Shown in pieces: positions 47,814 through 56,753 of a DNA stretch of 64,000 bases (positions within the stretch are counted from its first letter, which is position 1; each line of letters begins with the position of its first letter). The notes below the pieces were generated by a model. That model saw nothing but the letters and a program-made list of their open reading frames with translations, was not told where the DNA came from and made no database searches. The DNA lies in assembly GCF_024628865.1 (NCBI RefSeq), contig NZ_CP102384.1:3607001-3671000 (forward strand), given 5' to 3'. The DNA is from Sphingopyxis sp. DBS4 (GTDB lineage Bacteria; Pseudomonadota; Alphaproteobacteria; Sphingomonadales; Sphingomonadaceae). The position numbers and the translations under genes are program-made.

Positions 47814-48418
47814 CGGCGCCGCACGGCCTTTTCATCCCAGCTATCGATCGCCGCCCAGCCGGCATTACGCGCGCCCGCACGGCGTAATGCCCGCACGCGC
47901 GGCGGAGTCATGCCGCCGAGCGCGATGGCCTTCGCTCCCGCCAGCCGCGCGAGCCGCAACCACGCACCGCGTCCGAGCGCCGGCGCGCCGGGATGCGAGC
48001 GCGTCGGGTGGAGCGGCGAGACGAAAGTCGCATCGACGCCCGCGCGGCGCGCGGCGCGCGCTTCGCGCTCGTCGTGCACCGGCATCGCGACGATCAGGCC
48101 GAGCCGATGCGCCGCCCCGGCGCGGGACGCGAGCGGCGGGCGGAGATGGACGCCGTCGGCGTTCCAGCGCTTCGCGTGCGCGGGATGGCCGGCGAGCAGC
48201 AACAGCAGCTTTCGCGTCCGCGCGATTCGCGCCAGCCGGCGGAACATCCGCCAGCGCGCACCCGGCGCAAGCCGGTCGTGGCGAAAGACGATGCCGCTGC
48301 CGGGAGGCAGGATCGCGGCGAGTTCGACGATCCCCGCAGCCGCTCGCTCGTCGCTGAACAGCCAGACATCCGGCAATCCGGGGGCAGGTTTGCGGGCAAG
48401 AGGGTGGCGCGGAACCAT
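47786..48418 (-). CDS. Thiamine phosphate synthase (ThiE)-like protein
   Basis: 210 residues from the ATG at 48418. It shows the ThiE/TenI TIM-barrel pattern: an N-terminal DVWLFSDERA, a middle KRWNADGVHLRPP, then VDATFVSPLHPTRSHPGAPALG and KAIALGGMTPPRVRAL. The phosphate-binding loop and the SP[V/I]F[P/A]T motif (here SPLHPTRSHPG) are recognisable, but pyrophosphate-site residues are not fully conserved. It may be a ThiE paralogue, perhaps in thiamine salvage. No other thiamine gene is near. Confidence 0.72.
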   Translation of the reverse strand: MVPRHPLARKPAPGLPDVWLFSDERAAAGIVELAAILPPGSGIVFRHDRLAPGARWRMFRRLARIARTRKLLLLLAGHPAHAKRWNADGVHLRPPLASRAGAAHRLGLIVAMPVHDEREARAARRAGVDATFVSPLHPTRSHPGAPALGRGAWLRLARLAGAKAIALGGMTPPRVRALRRAGARNAGWAAIDSWDEKAVRRRQKRKAVPT

Positions 48419-48477
48419 CGCCCTTCCTATAGGCGCGTGGCGAGCGCGCGCAACGCGCCCCCTTCGAGGACGAGCAT

Positions 48478-49188
48478 ATGGACGATGCGGCGGAACGGCT
48501 GGCCGACGTGAAGGCGGCAATCGCGGATGCGGCGAAGCGCGCGCAGCGAAAACCCGCGGATATCTGCCTGATCGCGGTGTCGAAGACCCACGACGCCGAC
48601 GCGATCCGCCCGCTGATCGCCGCGGGACAGCGCCATTTCGGCGAGAATCGCGTGCAGGAAGCGGCCGCGAAATGGCCCGCGCTGCGTGCCGAAGCGGCGG
48701 ACATCACCCTTCACCTGATCGGCCAGCTCCAGTCGAACAAGGCCGAGGAAGCGGTGATGCTGTTCGACGCGATCCATTCGGTCGATCGCTCGTCGCTGGT
48801 ACAGGCGCTGGCGAAAGCCTGCGAAAAGACCGGCAGGCGGCCGCAGCTTTTCATCCAGGTCAACATCGGCGACGAGGAGCAGAAGGGCGGCTGCGCGGTG
48901 CGCGACCTTCCCGCGCTGCTCGCCGAAGCGGCCGAAGCGGGCCTGACGATCGAAGGCCTGATGGCGATTCCGCCCGCCGAGGTCGAGCCCGCGCCTTATT
49001 TTGCGCTGCTCGACGAACTGGCCGAACGCCACGGCCTGCCGCTGCGCTCGATGGGGATGAGCGGCGATTACGAGACCGCCGTGATGCTAGGCGCGACGCA
49101 TGTGCGGGTGGGGACGGCGCTGTTCGGGTCGCGAGGGTCTGGAATTGATCAGAAGCCGATCTATCCTCCCTCGTTATCCCGGACTTGA
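48478..49188 (+). CDS. YggS-family pyridoxal phosphate homeostasis protein
   Basis: 236 residues. The TIM-barrel PLP-binding family is clear: LIAVSKTHDADAIRPLIAAG with the Schiff-base Lys, FGENRVQEAAAKW, LHLIGQLQSNKAEEA, FIQVNIGDEEQKGG, EGLMAIPP and SMGMSGDYETAVMLGATHVRVGTALFG. The protein buffers pyridoxal phosphate in the cytosol. The family usually ends near GTALFGxR. Here a tail of about 16 further residues is encoded by spacer DNA and the start of the REP-type repeat at 49169, which supplies the stop codon. Confidence 0.93.
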   Translation: MDDAAERLADVKAAIADAAKRAQRKPADICLIAVSKTHDADAIRPLIAAGQRHFGENRVQEAAAKWPALRAEAADITLHLIGQLQSNKAEEAVMLFDAIHSVDRSSLVQALAKACEKTGRRPQLFIQVNIGDEEQKGGCAVRDLPALLAEAAEAGLTIEGLMAIPPAEVEPAPYFALLDELAERHGLPLRSMGMSGDYETAVMLGATHVRVGTALFGSRGSGIDQKPIYPPSLSRT

Positions 49189-49250
49189 TCCGGGATCCAT
49201 TCGCTCAGCGCCGGTTGAATGGATCCCGGACCAAGTCCGGGATGACGAGG
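49169..49250. repeat. REP/BIME-type paired inverted repeat overlapping the yggS 3' end
   Basis: Inverted arms run from 49169 inward and from 49250 inward (family GTCATCCCGGACTTGATCCGGGAT; one arm has GTTATC). The stop codon TGA of the YggS gene (49186-49188) lies in its first arm. Confidence 0.9.
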
Positions 49251-49279
49251 GTCTGAAAGTCACACTCAGCATCTCTTAT

Positions 49280-49364
49280 CTTCGTCATTCCCGCGAAAGC
49301 GGGAACCCAGAGCGTGCGTCGGCTGATCCCACTCTGGGTTCCCGCTTTCGCGGGAATGACGAAG
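49280..49364. repeat. REP/BIME-type paired inverted repeat (family TTCCCGCGAAAGCGGGAA)
   Basis: Arms of about 33 bases at 49280-49312 and 49332-49364 are perfect or nearly perfect inverted copies. This is the third copy of the family in the window. Confidence 0.9.
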
Positions 49365-49407
49365 ATTTGGGAAAGGCCGCTCTCCACCCCAAAACCGCCT
49401 TCCCCGC

Positions 49408-49923
49408 CTATTGATACTCCACCGTCACCGGAATCCGCCCGCGATAGTCGCCGTCGCCGCTTCCCGAGACCTGCAAACGCCCACCAAAACGGAACTGAAG
49501 TCGGCCATCGGGGCCGAGGCGCGGGGCGCCGCCGAGGTCGGTGGCAAGGCCGGTAACGCGCGCGATACCGCCGCTGCCGCTTTCGAGATCGACCGACGTC
49601 GGCAGAAAGACGCGCACTTCGGCGCCAGGTTCGCCGCGCACCGTGACCGTGCCGGTCACCGCGAAGCCGCCAAGGTCGCGGACATCGCCGCTGAGGCGGC
49701 GCACGCCGGTGACGGGATCGAGCACGACCTCTCCGCCGCTGCTACCCGCCGCGACGCGGCCCATGTCGAGCTGGGTTTCGATATCGATGCGAAGCGGCGT
49801 GTCGGCCTTGCGACTCGCCATCGCCGGGCCGCTGTCCGGCTTGCCGCACAGCATACACTGCGCCGCGGCCGCCGAAGGGGCGGCCAAGCACAGGAAAAAA
49901 GCGGGAAAAAAGCGCAGTTTCAC
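49408..49923 (-). CDS. DUF4402 exported protein
   Basis: 171 residues with a signal peptide (about 1-21). The mature protein has Cys23 and Cys26, which could pair, and a DUF4402 domain: RIDIETQLDMGRVAAGS, GGEVVLDPVTGVRR, FLPTSVDLESGSG and GDYRGRIPVTVEYQ at the end. Such domains are beta-rich and found in cell-surface or pilus-like proteins of alphaproteobacteria. There is no adhesion or export operon beside it. Confidence 0.82.
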   Translation of the reverse strand: MKLRFFPAFFLCLAAPSAAAAQCMLCGKPDSGPAMASRKADTPLRIDIETQLDMGRVAAGSSGGEVVLDPVTGVRRLSGDVRDLGGFAVTGTVTVRGEPGAEVRVFLPTSVDLESGSGGIARVTGLATDLGGAPRLGPDGRLQFRFGGRLQVSGSGDGDYRGRIPVTVEYQ

Positions 49924-50018
49924 GGATGCCGCGATAACATCGTCATGGTTAATCCGGGGTAAAGTCGGCGACGCGCTATTCGCTGGTCAGACCGTCGCTT
50001 TTCAGCGAGACATGCGCG

Positions 50019-51086
50019 ATGATCCATCCCGCGTCCGTCCGGCTCAACGCCGTTGCCACGGCAACGCCGGATCATGATATCCACCAAGCCTTCATCGACT
50101 GGGCGACCCCGCGAATCGCCGATACGCGTACCCGCGCGCTGTTCGCGCGGATGGCGGCGCGGTCGGGGATCGCGCATCGCTGGTCGGTCCTGCCGCCGAC
50201 GCCCGCAGGCGGATCGCCGGTTGCGCCGGGCGGTTTCTACGACGTGCCCGGCCTGCCGCCGACCTCGGCGCGGATGGCGGCCTATGCCGACCATGCGCCC
50301 GACCTCGCGATGCAGGCGATCGCGGCGCTCGGCGCGGCATTCGATCCGGCGCGCGTCACGCATATCGTCGTCGCGAGCTGCACCGGTTTCGTCGCGCCCG
50401 GAATCGATCAGATTCTCGCGCGGCGGTTGAAGCTGGCCCCGACGGTCGAGCGCGTCCTGATCGGCTTCATGGGCTGCTATGCCGGGGTCACCGCGCTGCG
50501 CACGGCGCGGCATATCGTGCGGTCGCAGGCCGATGCCGTCGTGCTGGTCGTCAGCGTCGAGCTGTCGACACTGCACCTCAGCCTCGCCGACCGGCCCGAA
50601 CCCTTGCTCGCGATGCTCCAGTTCAGCGACGGCGCCGCCGCAGGCATCGTGTCGGCCGCGCCCGGCGGGTTCGCGCTGGGCGAGGGGCGCAGCCTGGCGC
50701 TCGAAGACAGCGCCGACCTGATCCGCTGGGACATCGGCGACAAGGGTTTCGAGATGCATCTGTCGGGCGAAGTGCCGGGGCGGCTGCGCGAGGCGTTGAC
50801 CGGCCTTGATGTGCAACGCGACCTGTTCGGCACGGCCGGCGCGCCGCCGCTGCTCGCGGTCCACGCCGGCGGGCGTTCGGTGCTCGACGCGGTCGAACAT
50901 GCGCTCGCGGTGCCGGCGCAGGCGCTCGCCGACAGCCGGTCGGTGCTCGCACGCTTCGGCAATATGTCCTCGGCGACGATCCTGTTCGTGCTCGCTGCGA
51001 TGATGGCGCGCGGCGCAAAAGGGGAGGGAATCGCCATCGCCTTCGGCCCGGGCCTCGCCGCCGAAGCGATCCGGTTCGAGGCATGA
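50019..51086 (+). CDS. Type III polyketide synthase
   Basis: 355 residues of the chalcone/stilbene synthase family. The catalytic triad is visible as Cys153 in GFMGCYAGVTAL, His282 in VHAGGRSVLD and Asn315 in FGNMSSATILF. It condenses an acyl-CoA starter with malonyl-CoA extender units to make resorcinol or pyrone products. The operon continues with a SAM methyltransferase and an FAD oxidoreductase, each overlapping by ATGA, the same order as in some phenolic-lipid operons. Starter unit and ring closure cannot be read from sequence. Confidence 0.93.
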   Translation: MIHPASVRLNAVATATPDHDIHQAFIDWATPRIADTRTRALFARMAARSGIAHRWSVLPPTPAGGSPVAPGGFYDVPGLPPTSARMAAYADHAPDLAMQAIAALGAAFDPARVTHIVVASCTGFVAPGIDQILARRLKLAPTVERVLIGFMGCYAGVTALRTARHIVRSQADAVVLVVSVELSTLHLSLADRPEPLLAMLQFSDGAAAGIVSAAPGGFALGEGRSLALEDSADLIRWDIGDKGFEMHLSGEVPGRLREALTGLDVQRDLFGTAGAPPLLAVHAGGRSVLDAVEHALAVPAQALADSRSVLARFGNMSSATILFVLAAMMARGAKGEGIAIAFGPGLAAEAIRFEA

Positions 51087-51826
51087 ACCCCTTCACCAGC
51101 CTCGCCGGACCGATCGAGCGCGAGGAGGAGATGGACGCGAGCGAGCTTGCGCCCGCACGCTATGCCAAAGTGCTCGCCGATCTGTCGCGGATCAATGCGC
51201 TGACGCTCGCGCGGCGGCCGACGGTGGGCTTCCTCGAACGCGTTCGCGCGCGCAGCGGCAGTGCAGGGGGCGGCGGGGCAGGGGGAAGCGACGTGAAGCC
51301 GTGGCGCATCCTCGACGTCGGGTTCGGCGCGGGCGACATGCTCGCCCGGATCGCGCGCTGGGGCGACGCGCGCGGGGTGGCGCTCGATCTCGTCGGGGTC
51401 GATCTCAATCCGAACAGCGCGCCGGTCGCCGCAGCGCGGCTCGGCGGGCGGGCGCGGCTGATCACCGGCGATTACCGCGGTCTGGCGGGGCAGGGGTGGG
51501 ACATCATCCTGTCGAGCCTCGTCGCGCATCATATGACGCCGGAGCAGCGCTCCGGCTTCCTGCGCTTCATGGAGAGTGAAAGCGCGCGTGGCTGGCTGGT
51601 CAACGACCTCCACCGCCAGCGGCTGCCGTTCGCGGGCTATCCGTTGCTGGCAGGCCTCGCGCTGGTCGATCCGATCGTTCGGCGCGATGGACAGCTTTCG
51701 GTGGGGCGCAGTTTCCGCCGCGCCGAATGGCAGGCGATGCTCGCCGATGCGCTGCCCGAAACGGCCGCTGAATGCCGCATCTTCCGCAGCTTCCCCTATC
51801 GCCTTTGCGTCGAGCGCATCCGATGA
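51083..51826 (+). CDS. Class I SAM-dependent methyltransferase (PKS tailoring)
   Basis: 247 residues. The SAM-binding motif I is ILDVGFGAGDMLARIARW, then VGVDLNPNSAPVAAAR, and motif IV-like DIILSSLVAHHMTPEQ. Start and stop overlap the PKS and FAD genes. It probably methylates the polyketide product, perhaps on oxygen or carbon of the resorcinol ring. HHM-like residues resemble those in the UbiE-type methyltransferase relatives used in phenolic-lipid pathways. Confidence 0.88.
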   Translation: MNPFTSLAGPIEREEEMDASELAPARYAKVLADLSRINALTLARRPTVGFLERVRARSGSAGGGGAGGSDVKPWRILDVGFGAGDMLARIARWGDARGVALDLVGVDLNPNSAPVAAARLGGRARLITGDYRGLAGQGWDIILSSLVAHHMTPEQRSGFLRFMESESARGWLVNDLHRQRLPFAGYPLLAGLALVDPIVRRDGQLSVGRSFRRAEWQAMLADALPETAAECRIFRSFPYRLCVERIR

Positions 51827-52911
51827 GCGATGCGCTTATCGTCGGCGCCGGACCCGCCGGGTCGGCGGCGGCGATCGGGCTGGCGCAGGCGGGCGCGAAG
51901 GTGCTGCTGCTCGAACGGTCGCGCGAGACCGGCGACGCGCTGTGCGGCGGGTTCCTGAGCTGGCGAACGCTTGCGCGGCTCGAAGCGCTCGGGATCGACC
52001 GTGCCGCGCTCGGCGGGCAGACAGTCACCCGCATGCGGCTGTTCGCGGGGCGCCGGTCGAGCGAAACCAGGTTGCCCGGCGCAGCGACGGGTGTGTCGCG
52101 CCGCCGTCTCGACGGCGCCTTGCAGGCGGCGGCCGTCGCCGCAGGCGCGGGGCTGGAACGCGGGGTCCATGCGACGGCGCTCGCGGGGGGGACCGTGCAG
52201 ACGCGCGACGGCGCGACGCTGACGGCGCCGTCGCTTTTCCTCGCGGCAGGCAAGCATGGCTTTCGCGGATTTCCGCGCGAACCCGCACGCTGGCAGCGCA
52301 GCGATCCCGTCATCGGCCTGCGGCTTCGCCTTCCCGCGCATCCGGTGCTCGAACGACTGGTCGGCGATGCGGTCGAGCTTCACCTTTTCGATCGCGGCTA
52401 TGCCGGGCTGGTGCGGCAGGAGAGCGGCGGCGGCAACCTCTGCCTCGCGGTCCATAAATCGCGCCTCGACGAAGCGGGGGGCGAGCCGGCGGCGCTGCTC
52501 CGCGCGCTCGGCGACGCGTTGCCGCCGCTCGGCGAACGGCTCGCGCGGGCCGACTGGACGCGCCCCGTCGATGCGATCGGCCACGTCCCCTATGGCTGGC
52601 GAACGACCGATACGGTCCCGGGGCTGTTCAAGCTCGGCGATCAGGCCGGGGTCATCCCCAGCCTCGCGGGTGAGGGCATGGGACTGGCACTCGCGAGCGC
52701 CGAGGCCGCGGTGGCGGCATGGCGGCGCGGCGGCCCCGCGGAAGCACCCGCTTTCCAGCGGGCTCTCGCGGTCTGCCTGGTGCGGCCCTTCGCGCTCGCG
52801 AACCTGATCTGGCGCGCGGGGGAAAACCCCCGCAGCGCGGGCCTGCTGACCTCGATTGCCATTGCTTTCCCGCCCCTTGTGCGGCTGGTGTCGCGGGTGA
52901 CGCGTATTTAG
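51823..52911 (+). CDS. FAD-dependent oxidoreductase (geranylgeranyl reductase/hydroxylase-like)
   Basis: 362 residues from the ATG at 51823. FAD-binding motifs: ALIVGAGPAGSAAAIGLAQAG (Rossmann) near the start, RRRLDGALQAAA, and the second FAD segment FKLGDQAGVIPSLAGEGMGLAL with the GD motif. It belongs to the flavin monooxygenase / geranylgeranyl reductase fold. In the PKS operon it probably hydroxylates the aromatic ring or reduces a chain. No redox partner is in the operon. Confidence 0.88.
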   Translation: MSDALIVGAGPAGSAAAIGLAQAGAKVLLLERSRETGDALCGGFLSWRTLARLEALGIDRAALGGQTVTRMRLFAGRRSSETRLPGAATGVSRRRLDGALQAAAVAAGAGLERGVHATALAGGTVQTRDGATLTAPSLFLAAGKHGFRGFPREPARWQRSDPVIGLRLRLPAHPVLERLVGDAVELHLFDRGYAGLVRQESGGGNLCLAVHKSRLDEAGGEPAALLRALGDALPPLGERLARADWTRPVDAIGHVPYGWRTTDTVPGLFKLGDQAGVIPSLAGEGMGLALASAEAAVAAWRRGGPAEAPAFQRALAVCLVRPFALANLIWRAGENPRSAGLLTSIAIAFPPLVRLVSRVTRI

Positions 52912-52941
52912 AGGATTCGCGCAGAGAGCGCAGAGGATTTT

Positions 52942-53084
52942 GGTTCACGCGGAGACGCGGAGGCGCGGAGAGAGAAGATATGCCGCAAAGCAGCTTTCGA
53001 TTCCGCCGGAGCGCCCGGGAGCATCGTTGCTGGACAAGGGGCCTGCCGGCCCGAGCCGTCTCTCTCCGCGCCTCCGCGTGAACC
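52942..53084. repeat. Inverted repeat of the CGCGGAGACGCGGAGGCGCGGAG family
   Basis: Arms at 52942-52975 and 53059-53084 carry TTCACGCGGAG...GCGCGGAGAG and its complement. GCGCAGAGAGCGCAGAG precedes the first arm. A related sequence (CTCTGCGCTCTCTGCG) occurs near 58680-58705. The intergenic gap 52912-53172 holds no gene. Confidence 0.75.
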
Positions 53085-53172
53085 GGATCGAAGCCCCTTG
53101 TGGCGACAAGGCGCCGGGCCGATATAGGATCCAGCCGGGCGCCGCACGACGCCGCCACAAGGAGTTCCGACC

Positions 53173-53580
53173 ATGACCGACCCGCAAACCGACAAGCCCC
53201 TCGACCCGATGGCGCATCATGTCCTGCGCGAGGGCGGGACCGAGCGCGCCTTCACCGGCAAATATACCGACCACAAGGGCGACGGCGTCTATCGCTGCGC
53301 CGGCTGCGGCGAGCCTTTGTTCGACAGCCGCACCAAATATAACAGCGGGTCGGGCTGGCCGAGCTATACCGCGCCCGCCGCCGAAAGCGCGGTGACCGAG
53401 CTGACCGACACCAGCCACGGCATGGTCCGCACCGAAGTGCGCTGCGCGAAATGCGAGGGCCACCTCGGCCATGTCTTTCCCGACGGCCCCGGGCCGACGG
53501 GGCTGCGCTACTGCATCAACAGCGCGGCGCTTGACTTCGAGGGGCGCGGGCAGGATGAGGCAAAGGCCGGCGAGGGTTGA
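53173..53580 (+). CDS. msrB: Peptide-methionine (R)-S-oxide reductase MsrB
   Basis: 135 residues. Zinc ligands are two CxxC pairs, Cys42/Cys45 (CAGC) and Cys91/Cys94 (CAKC). The catalytic Cys is Cys114 in [19 protein letters not shown] and [15 protein letters not shown] are standard family blocks. The enzyme reduces the R form of methionine sulfoxide in proteins. A PBP gene follows after 57 bases. Confidence 0.96.
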   Translation: MTDPQTDKPLDPMAHHVLREGGTERAFTGKYTDHKGDGVYRCAGCGEPLFDSRTKYNSGSGWPSYTAPAAESAVTELTDTSHGMVRTEVRCAKCEGHLGHVFPDGPGPTGLRYCINSAALDFEGRGQDEAKAGEG

Positions 53581-53637
53581 TCGACCTGCCGGCCTGACAC
53601 ATCCGGGGCACGTTCTGACCTCAAGGAAGGATTAGGT

Positions 53638-55857
53638 TTGCGCCGCGAACGACAGCAGGCATCCGCAGGTAAATCGTCATCGTCGGGCAAGGGCGGGTCC
53701 GGCAAGGGCTCGCCCGGCGGCCCGTCGCGCGGTCGCGTCTGGCTCCGGCGGCTGTTCCGCTGGGGTCTCGGCCTTGCCTTCGTCGGCGCGGTCGCGATCG
53801 CGGTTGCGGTCGGCATCGCCGTGCAGCGCATCCCGAGCTTTGAGGAGCTCAAGAAATCGCCCGCCGGGCAGACGATCCGCGTCCACGCCGCCGACGGCAC
53901 CGTATTCCTGTCGCTCGGCCCCAATTACGGCCGCTGGCTGACGCTGACCGAAACGCCGCAGGTGATGCAGGACGCGATGGTCGCGGTCGAGGACCGCCGG
54001 TTTCGCTATCATCCCGGCATCGACCCCGTCGGCATGAGCCGCGCCGCGGTGTTCGCGGTCGAACATTATGGCACCGGGCGCCGCATGCAGGGCGCCTCGA
54101 CGATCACTCAGCAGCTAGCGCGCAACATCTTCCTGTCGAACAGCTACACCTGGACACGCAAGGCGCGCGAGATGGTGCTCGCGCTCGCGCTCGAGTGGAA
54201 ATTTTCCAAGGACGAGCTGCTCGAACTCTATCTGAACAAGGTCTATTTCGGCGGCGGCAGCTATGGCATCGACGCCGCGTCGCGGCGCTTCTTTGGGCAT
54301 AGCGCGACCGAAATGTCGCTGTCGGAGGCCGCGGTGGTCGCAGGGCTGGTCAAGGCGCCGTCGCGCTATTCGCCGACCGCCGACGCCGCCGCCGCGCTCG
54401 GCCGTTCGGGGGTCGTCCTCGCAACGATGGTCGACGCAGGCTTCATCACCCAAAGCCAGGCCGACGGCGCCAAACCCGCCGACGTGCAGCTCGCGCAGGA
54501 GACCGGGCAGAACAGCGCGCGCTATTTCACCGACTGGGCGCTGCCGCAGCTCGACATGCTGATCGACGAGGGCAGCGACGCACTCGACGTCTTCACCACG
54601 CTCGACCTCGGCATGCAGCGCGCGGCGACTGCGGCGGTGCAGGCCGACACGCCGAAAGGGGTGCAGGCGGCGCTGGTGTCGATCGACCGCGACGGCGCGG
54701 TGCGCGCGATGGTCGGCGGCACCGACTATGTCGCGTCGAACTATAATCGCGCGACGCAGGCGCTGCGCCAGCCGGGATCGGCGTGGAAGCTGTTCGTCTA
54801 TATGGCCGCGCTCGAAGCCGGGCATAAGGTCGACGACCAAGTCGTCGACGAGCCGGTGACGATCAACGGTTGGAGCCCGCGCAACTCGTCGGGGCGCTTT
54901 GCGGGGCCGATGAGCCTGCGCACCGCCTTCGCTTACTCGGTCAACACCGTCGCCGCGAAGCTGGGCGATGAGATCGGCTTTTCGGCGGTCGCCAACATGG
55001 CGCGTCGGTTCGGCATCACGACGCCGATCAACACCCATCCCTCGATGGTGCTTGGCAGCGCCGAGGTGCGGGTGATCGACATGACCGCCGCCTTCGCCGC
55101 CGTCGCGCGCAAGGGCGTTTCGGCGCAGCCCTATGCGATCACCAAGGTCACGACCGCCGACGGGCGCCTGCTCTATCAGCGGCCGGCCGAGCGCGGGCAG
55201 ACGCTGGTCGACACGTGGGTCGCTGCCGGGATCACCGACCTGCTCCAGACCGCGGTCGCGACCGGCACCGGCCGCGCCGCGCAGATCGGCCGCCCGGTCG
55301 CGGGCAAGACCGGCACGACGTCGAGCAACAAGGACGGCTGGTTCCTCGGCTTTTCGAGCGGGCTGACCACCGGCGTCTGGATGGGCCGCGACGATGCGAA
55401 GCCCGTAGGCGGCCTGCAGGGCGGCCGCGCGCCGGCCAAGGCCTTTGCCGATTATATGCGCGTCGCGGTCGCACGGCGTCCGGTCGAGCCGTTCGATACC
55501 GAGGTCAAGCTGCCCGAATGGCAGCTTGAGGACGAAGGCGACGCCTATCTGGGCGAGCCGGGCGACGAAGGACTGACCGACGATAATGGCATGCCGATCG
55601 AGCTGCCCTATGACAGCCGCCCGCCGCAGGGCGACGCGCCGCCCCCGCCGCCGCAGGACGAGGGTCCGGTGCTCAACCAGCAATGGATCGAGGAACAGAC
55701 CGGCCGCCGCCCGCCGCCGCCCGATGCGAACGCGGCGCCCAAGGCGGCGCCGCAAGGCAAGCTCATCACGATTCCGGCGCCCAAGGCGCCGTCCCCGCCG
55801 GCACAAAAGGGGCAAACCCCGCAGCGTCAAAGCGGGAATGAGGGAAATAACCCCTAG
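53638..55857 (+). CDS. Class A penicillin-binding protein (PBP1A-type)
   Basis: 739 residues from a TTG at 53638. A Ser/Gly/Lys-rich cytoplasmic leader (1-35) and one membrane helix (about 40-63) are followed by the glycosyltransferase domain (VAVEDRRFRYHPGIDPVGMSRA, GASTITQQLARN, KVYFGGGSYGIDAASRRFFG), then the transpeptidase domain with SxxK in QPGSAWKLF, SxN in AYSVNTVAAK and KTGTT. The tail (about 640-739) is low-complexity and rich in Pro/Gln/Ala. It makes and crosslinks peptidoglycan at the inner membrane. Confidence 0.94.
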   Translation: MRRERQQASAGKSSSSGKGGSGKGSPGGPSRGRVWLRRLFRWGLGLAFVGAVAIAVAVGIAVQRIPSFEELKKSPAGQTIRVHAADGTVFLSLGPNYGRWLTLTETPQVMQDAMVAVEDRRFRYHPGIDPVGMSRAAVFAVEHYGTGRRMQGASTITQQLARNIFLSNSYTWTRKAREMVLALALEWKFSKDELLELYLNKVYFGGGSYGIDAASRRFFGHSATEMSLSEAAVVAGLVKAPSRYSPTADAAAALGRSGVVLATMVDAGFITQSQADGAKPADVQLAQETGQNSARYFTDWALPQLDMLIDEGSDALDVFTTLDLGMQRAATAAVQADTPKGVQAALVSIDRDGAVRAMVGGTDYVASNYNRATQALRQPGSAWKLFVYMAALEAGHKVDDQVVDEPVTINGWSPRNSSGRFAGPMSLRTAFAYSVNTVAAKLGDEIGFSAVANMARRFGITTPINTHPSMVLGSAEVRVIDMTAAFAAVARKGVSAQPYAITKVTTADGRLLYQRPAERGQTLVDTWVAAGITDLLQTAVATGTGRAAQIGRPVAGKTGTTSSNKDGWFLGFSSGLTTGVWMGRDDAKPVGGLQGGRAPAKAFADYMRVAVARRPVEPFDTEVKLPEWQLEDEGDAYLGEPGDEGLTDDNGMPIELPYDSRPPQGDAPPPPPQDEGPVLNQQWIEEQTGRRPPPPDANAAPKAAPQGKLITIPAPKAPSPPAQKGQTPQRQSGNEGNNP

Positions 55858-55896
55858 ATCAGGATCGGGTTGGCTGAAACACCGCCTTCCTTATCT

Positions 55897-55974
55897 CGTC
55901 ATCCCGGCGAAGGCCGGGATCTCACCGTCTCGACCTGACGCACCGGCGAGATCCCGGCCTTCGCCGGGATGACG
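55897..55974. repeat. REP/BIME-type paired inverted repeat (family CCCGGCGAAGGCCGGG)
   Basis: Perfect 27-base arms at 55897-55923 and 55948-55974. It lies between the convergent PBP and metallopeptidase genes. Confidence 0.9.
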
Positions 55975-55997
55975 ATTCAGTCAAAAACGATCAGCCC

Positions 55998-56753
55998 CTA
56001 CCCGAAGCGATAACGGTGCAGTCCCCGTCCCTCGCGCCGCAGCCACGCGCGCGCGGCACCGACGTCGCCGTCGTGCAGTTCGTCGACCAGCGCGTGAAAA
56101 GCCGCACTATGGTCCATGTGCCGCAGATGCGCGACCTCGTGCGCGACGGTGGCGCGGCGGACGTGATCGGGCGCCATTACCAGCCGCCAGCTATAGCGCA
56201 GGTCGCCGTCATGGGTGCAGCTCCCCCAGCGGCTGCGCGGATCGCCGACCCCGACGCGGCCGACGCGAAGCCCCGCGCGATCGGCGATCTCGCGGCTTTC
56301 GCGCGTCATCAGCGCGAGCGCTTCGGCCTTCAGCCAGCGCTCGATGCGGCGGCCGACGGTTTCGGCGGGTCCGCCGACCGTCAGCGCATCGTCCGCGAGC
56401 CGCACCGCGCGCGGCGCGGTCGCGGTCCAGTCGATCCGGCGCGGCACTCCGAACAGCGGTACCGCGGCGCCCGGCCCGACGAGCAGCGGCGCGGCCGCTT
56501 TGCCGACCTGTTCGGCCAGCCAGTCCTGCTGCTCGCTCGCCCATTTGAGCGCGCGCGCCGCATTGGCGCGCCGCGGCAGCGTCAGGCGCAGTTCGCCGCG
56601 CGCGCCGTCGAAGATCAGCTTGTAGCGCCGCGACTGCGCATGATGGACGAGCCGCACCGGCCACGGGGTTTCGCCCACCCATATCTGCGGGCGCTCGTCG
56701 CGCAGATCAGACGACGCGTTCGACAAGATGATTCTCCAGCGGCCCCGCGACAT
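55998..56753 (-). CDS. YgjP-like (SprT/M48-type) metallopeptidase domain protein
   Basis: 251 residues from the ATG at 56753. That start overlaps the upstream UPF0260 gene by 47 bases; TTG 56726 or GTG 56678 are other possibilities. The zinc motif is HEVAHLRHMDHSAAFHALVD (HExxH plus a downstream His), and DPRSRWGSCTHDGDLRYSWRLVMAP is the other YgjP hallmark. Proteins of this group are cytosolic, with unknown substrate. It is the last gene of the SCO-UPF0260-YgjP set. Confidence 0.88.
   Translation of the reverse strand: MSRGRWRIILSNASSDLRDERPQIWVGETPWPVRLVHHAQSRRYKLIFDGARGELRLTLPRRANAARALKWASEQQDWLAEQVGKAAAPLLVGPGAAVPLFGVPRRIDWTATAPRAVRLADDALTVGGPAETVGRRIERWLKAEALALMTRESREIADRAGLRVGRVGVGDPRSRWGSCTHDGDLRYSWRLVMAPDHVRRATVAHEVAHLRHMDHSAAFHALVDELHDGDVGAARAWLRREGRGLHRYRFG

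Noticed and set aside
32411..49364. Regular repeat groups that could be mistaken for CRISPR arrays
   Set aside because: The repeats come as isolated inverted pairs at gene ends, not as several direct repeats with equal spacers. No cas gene is present.
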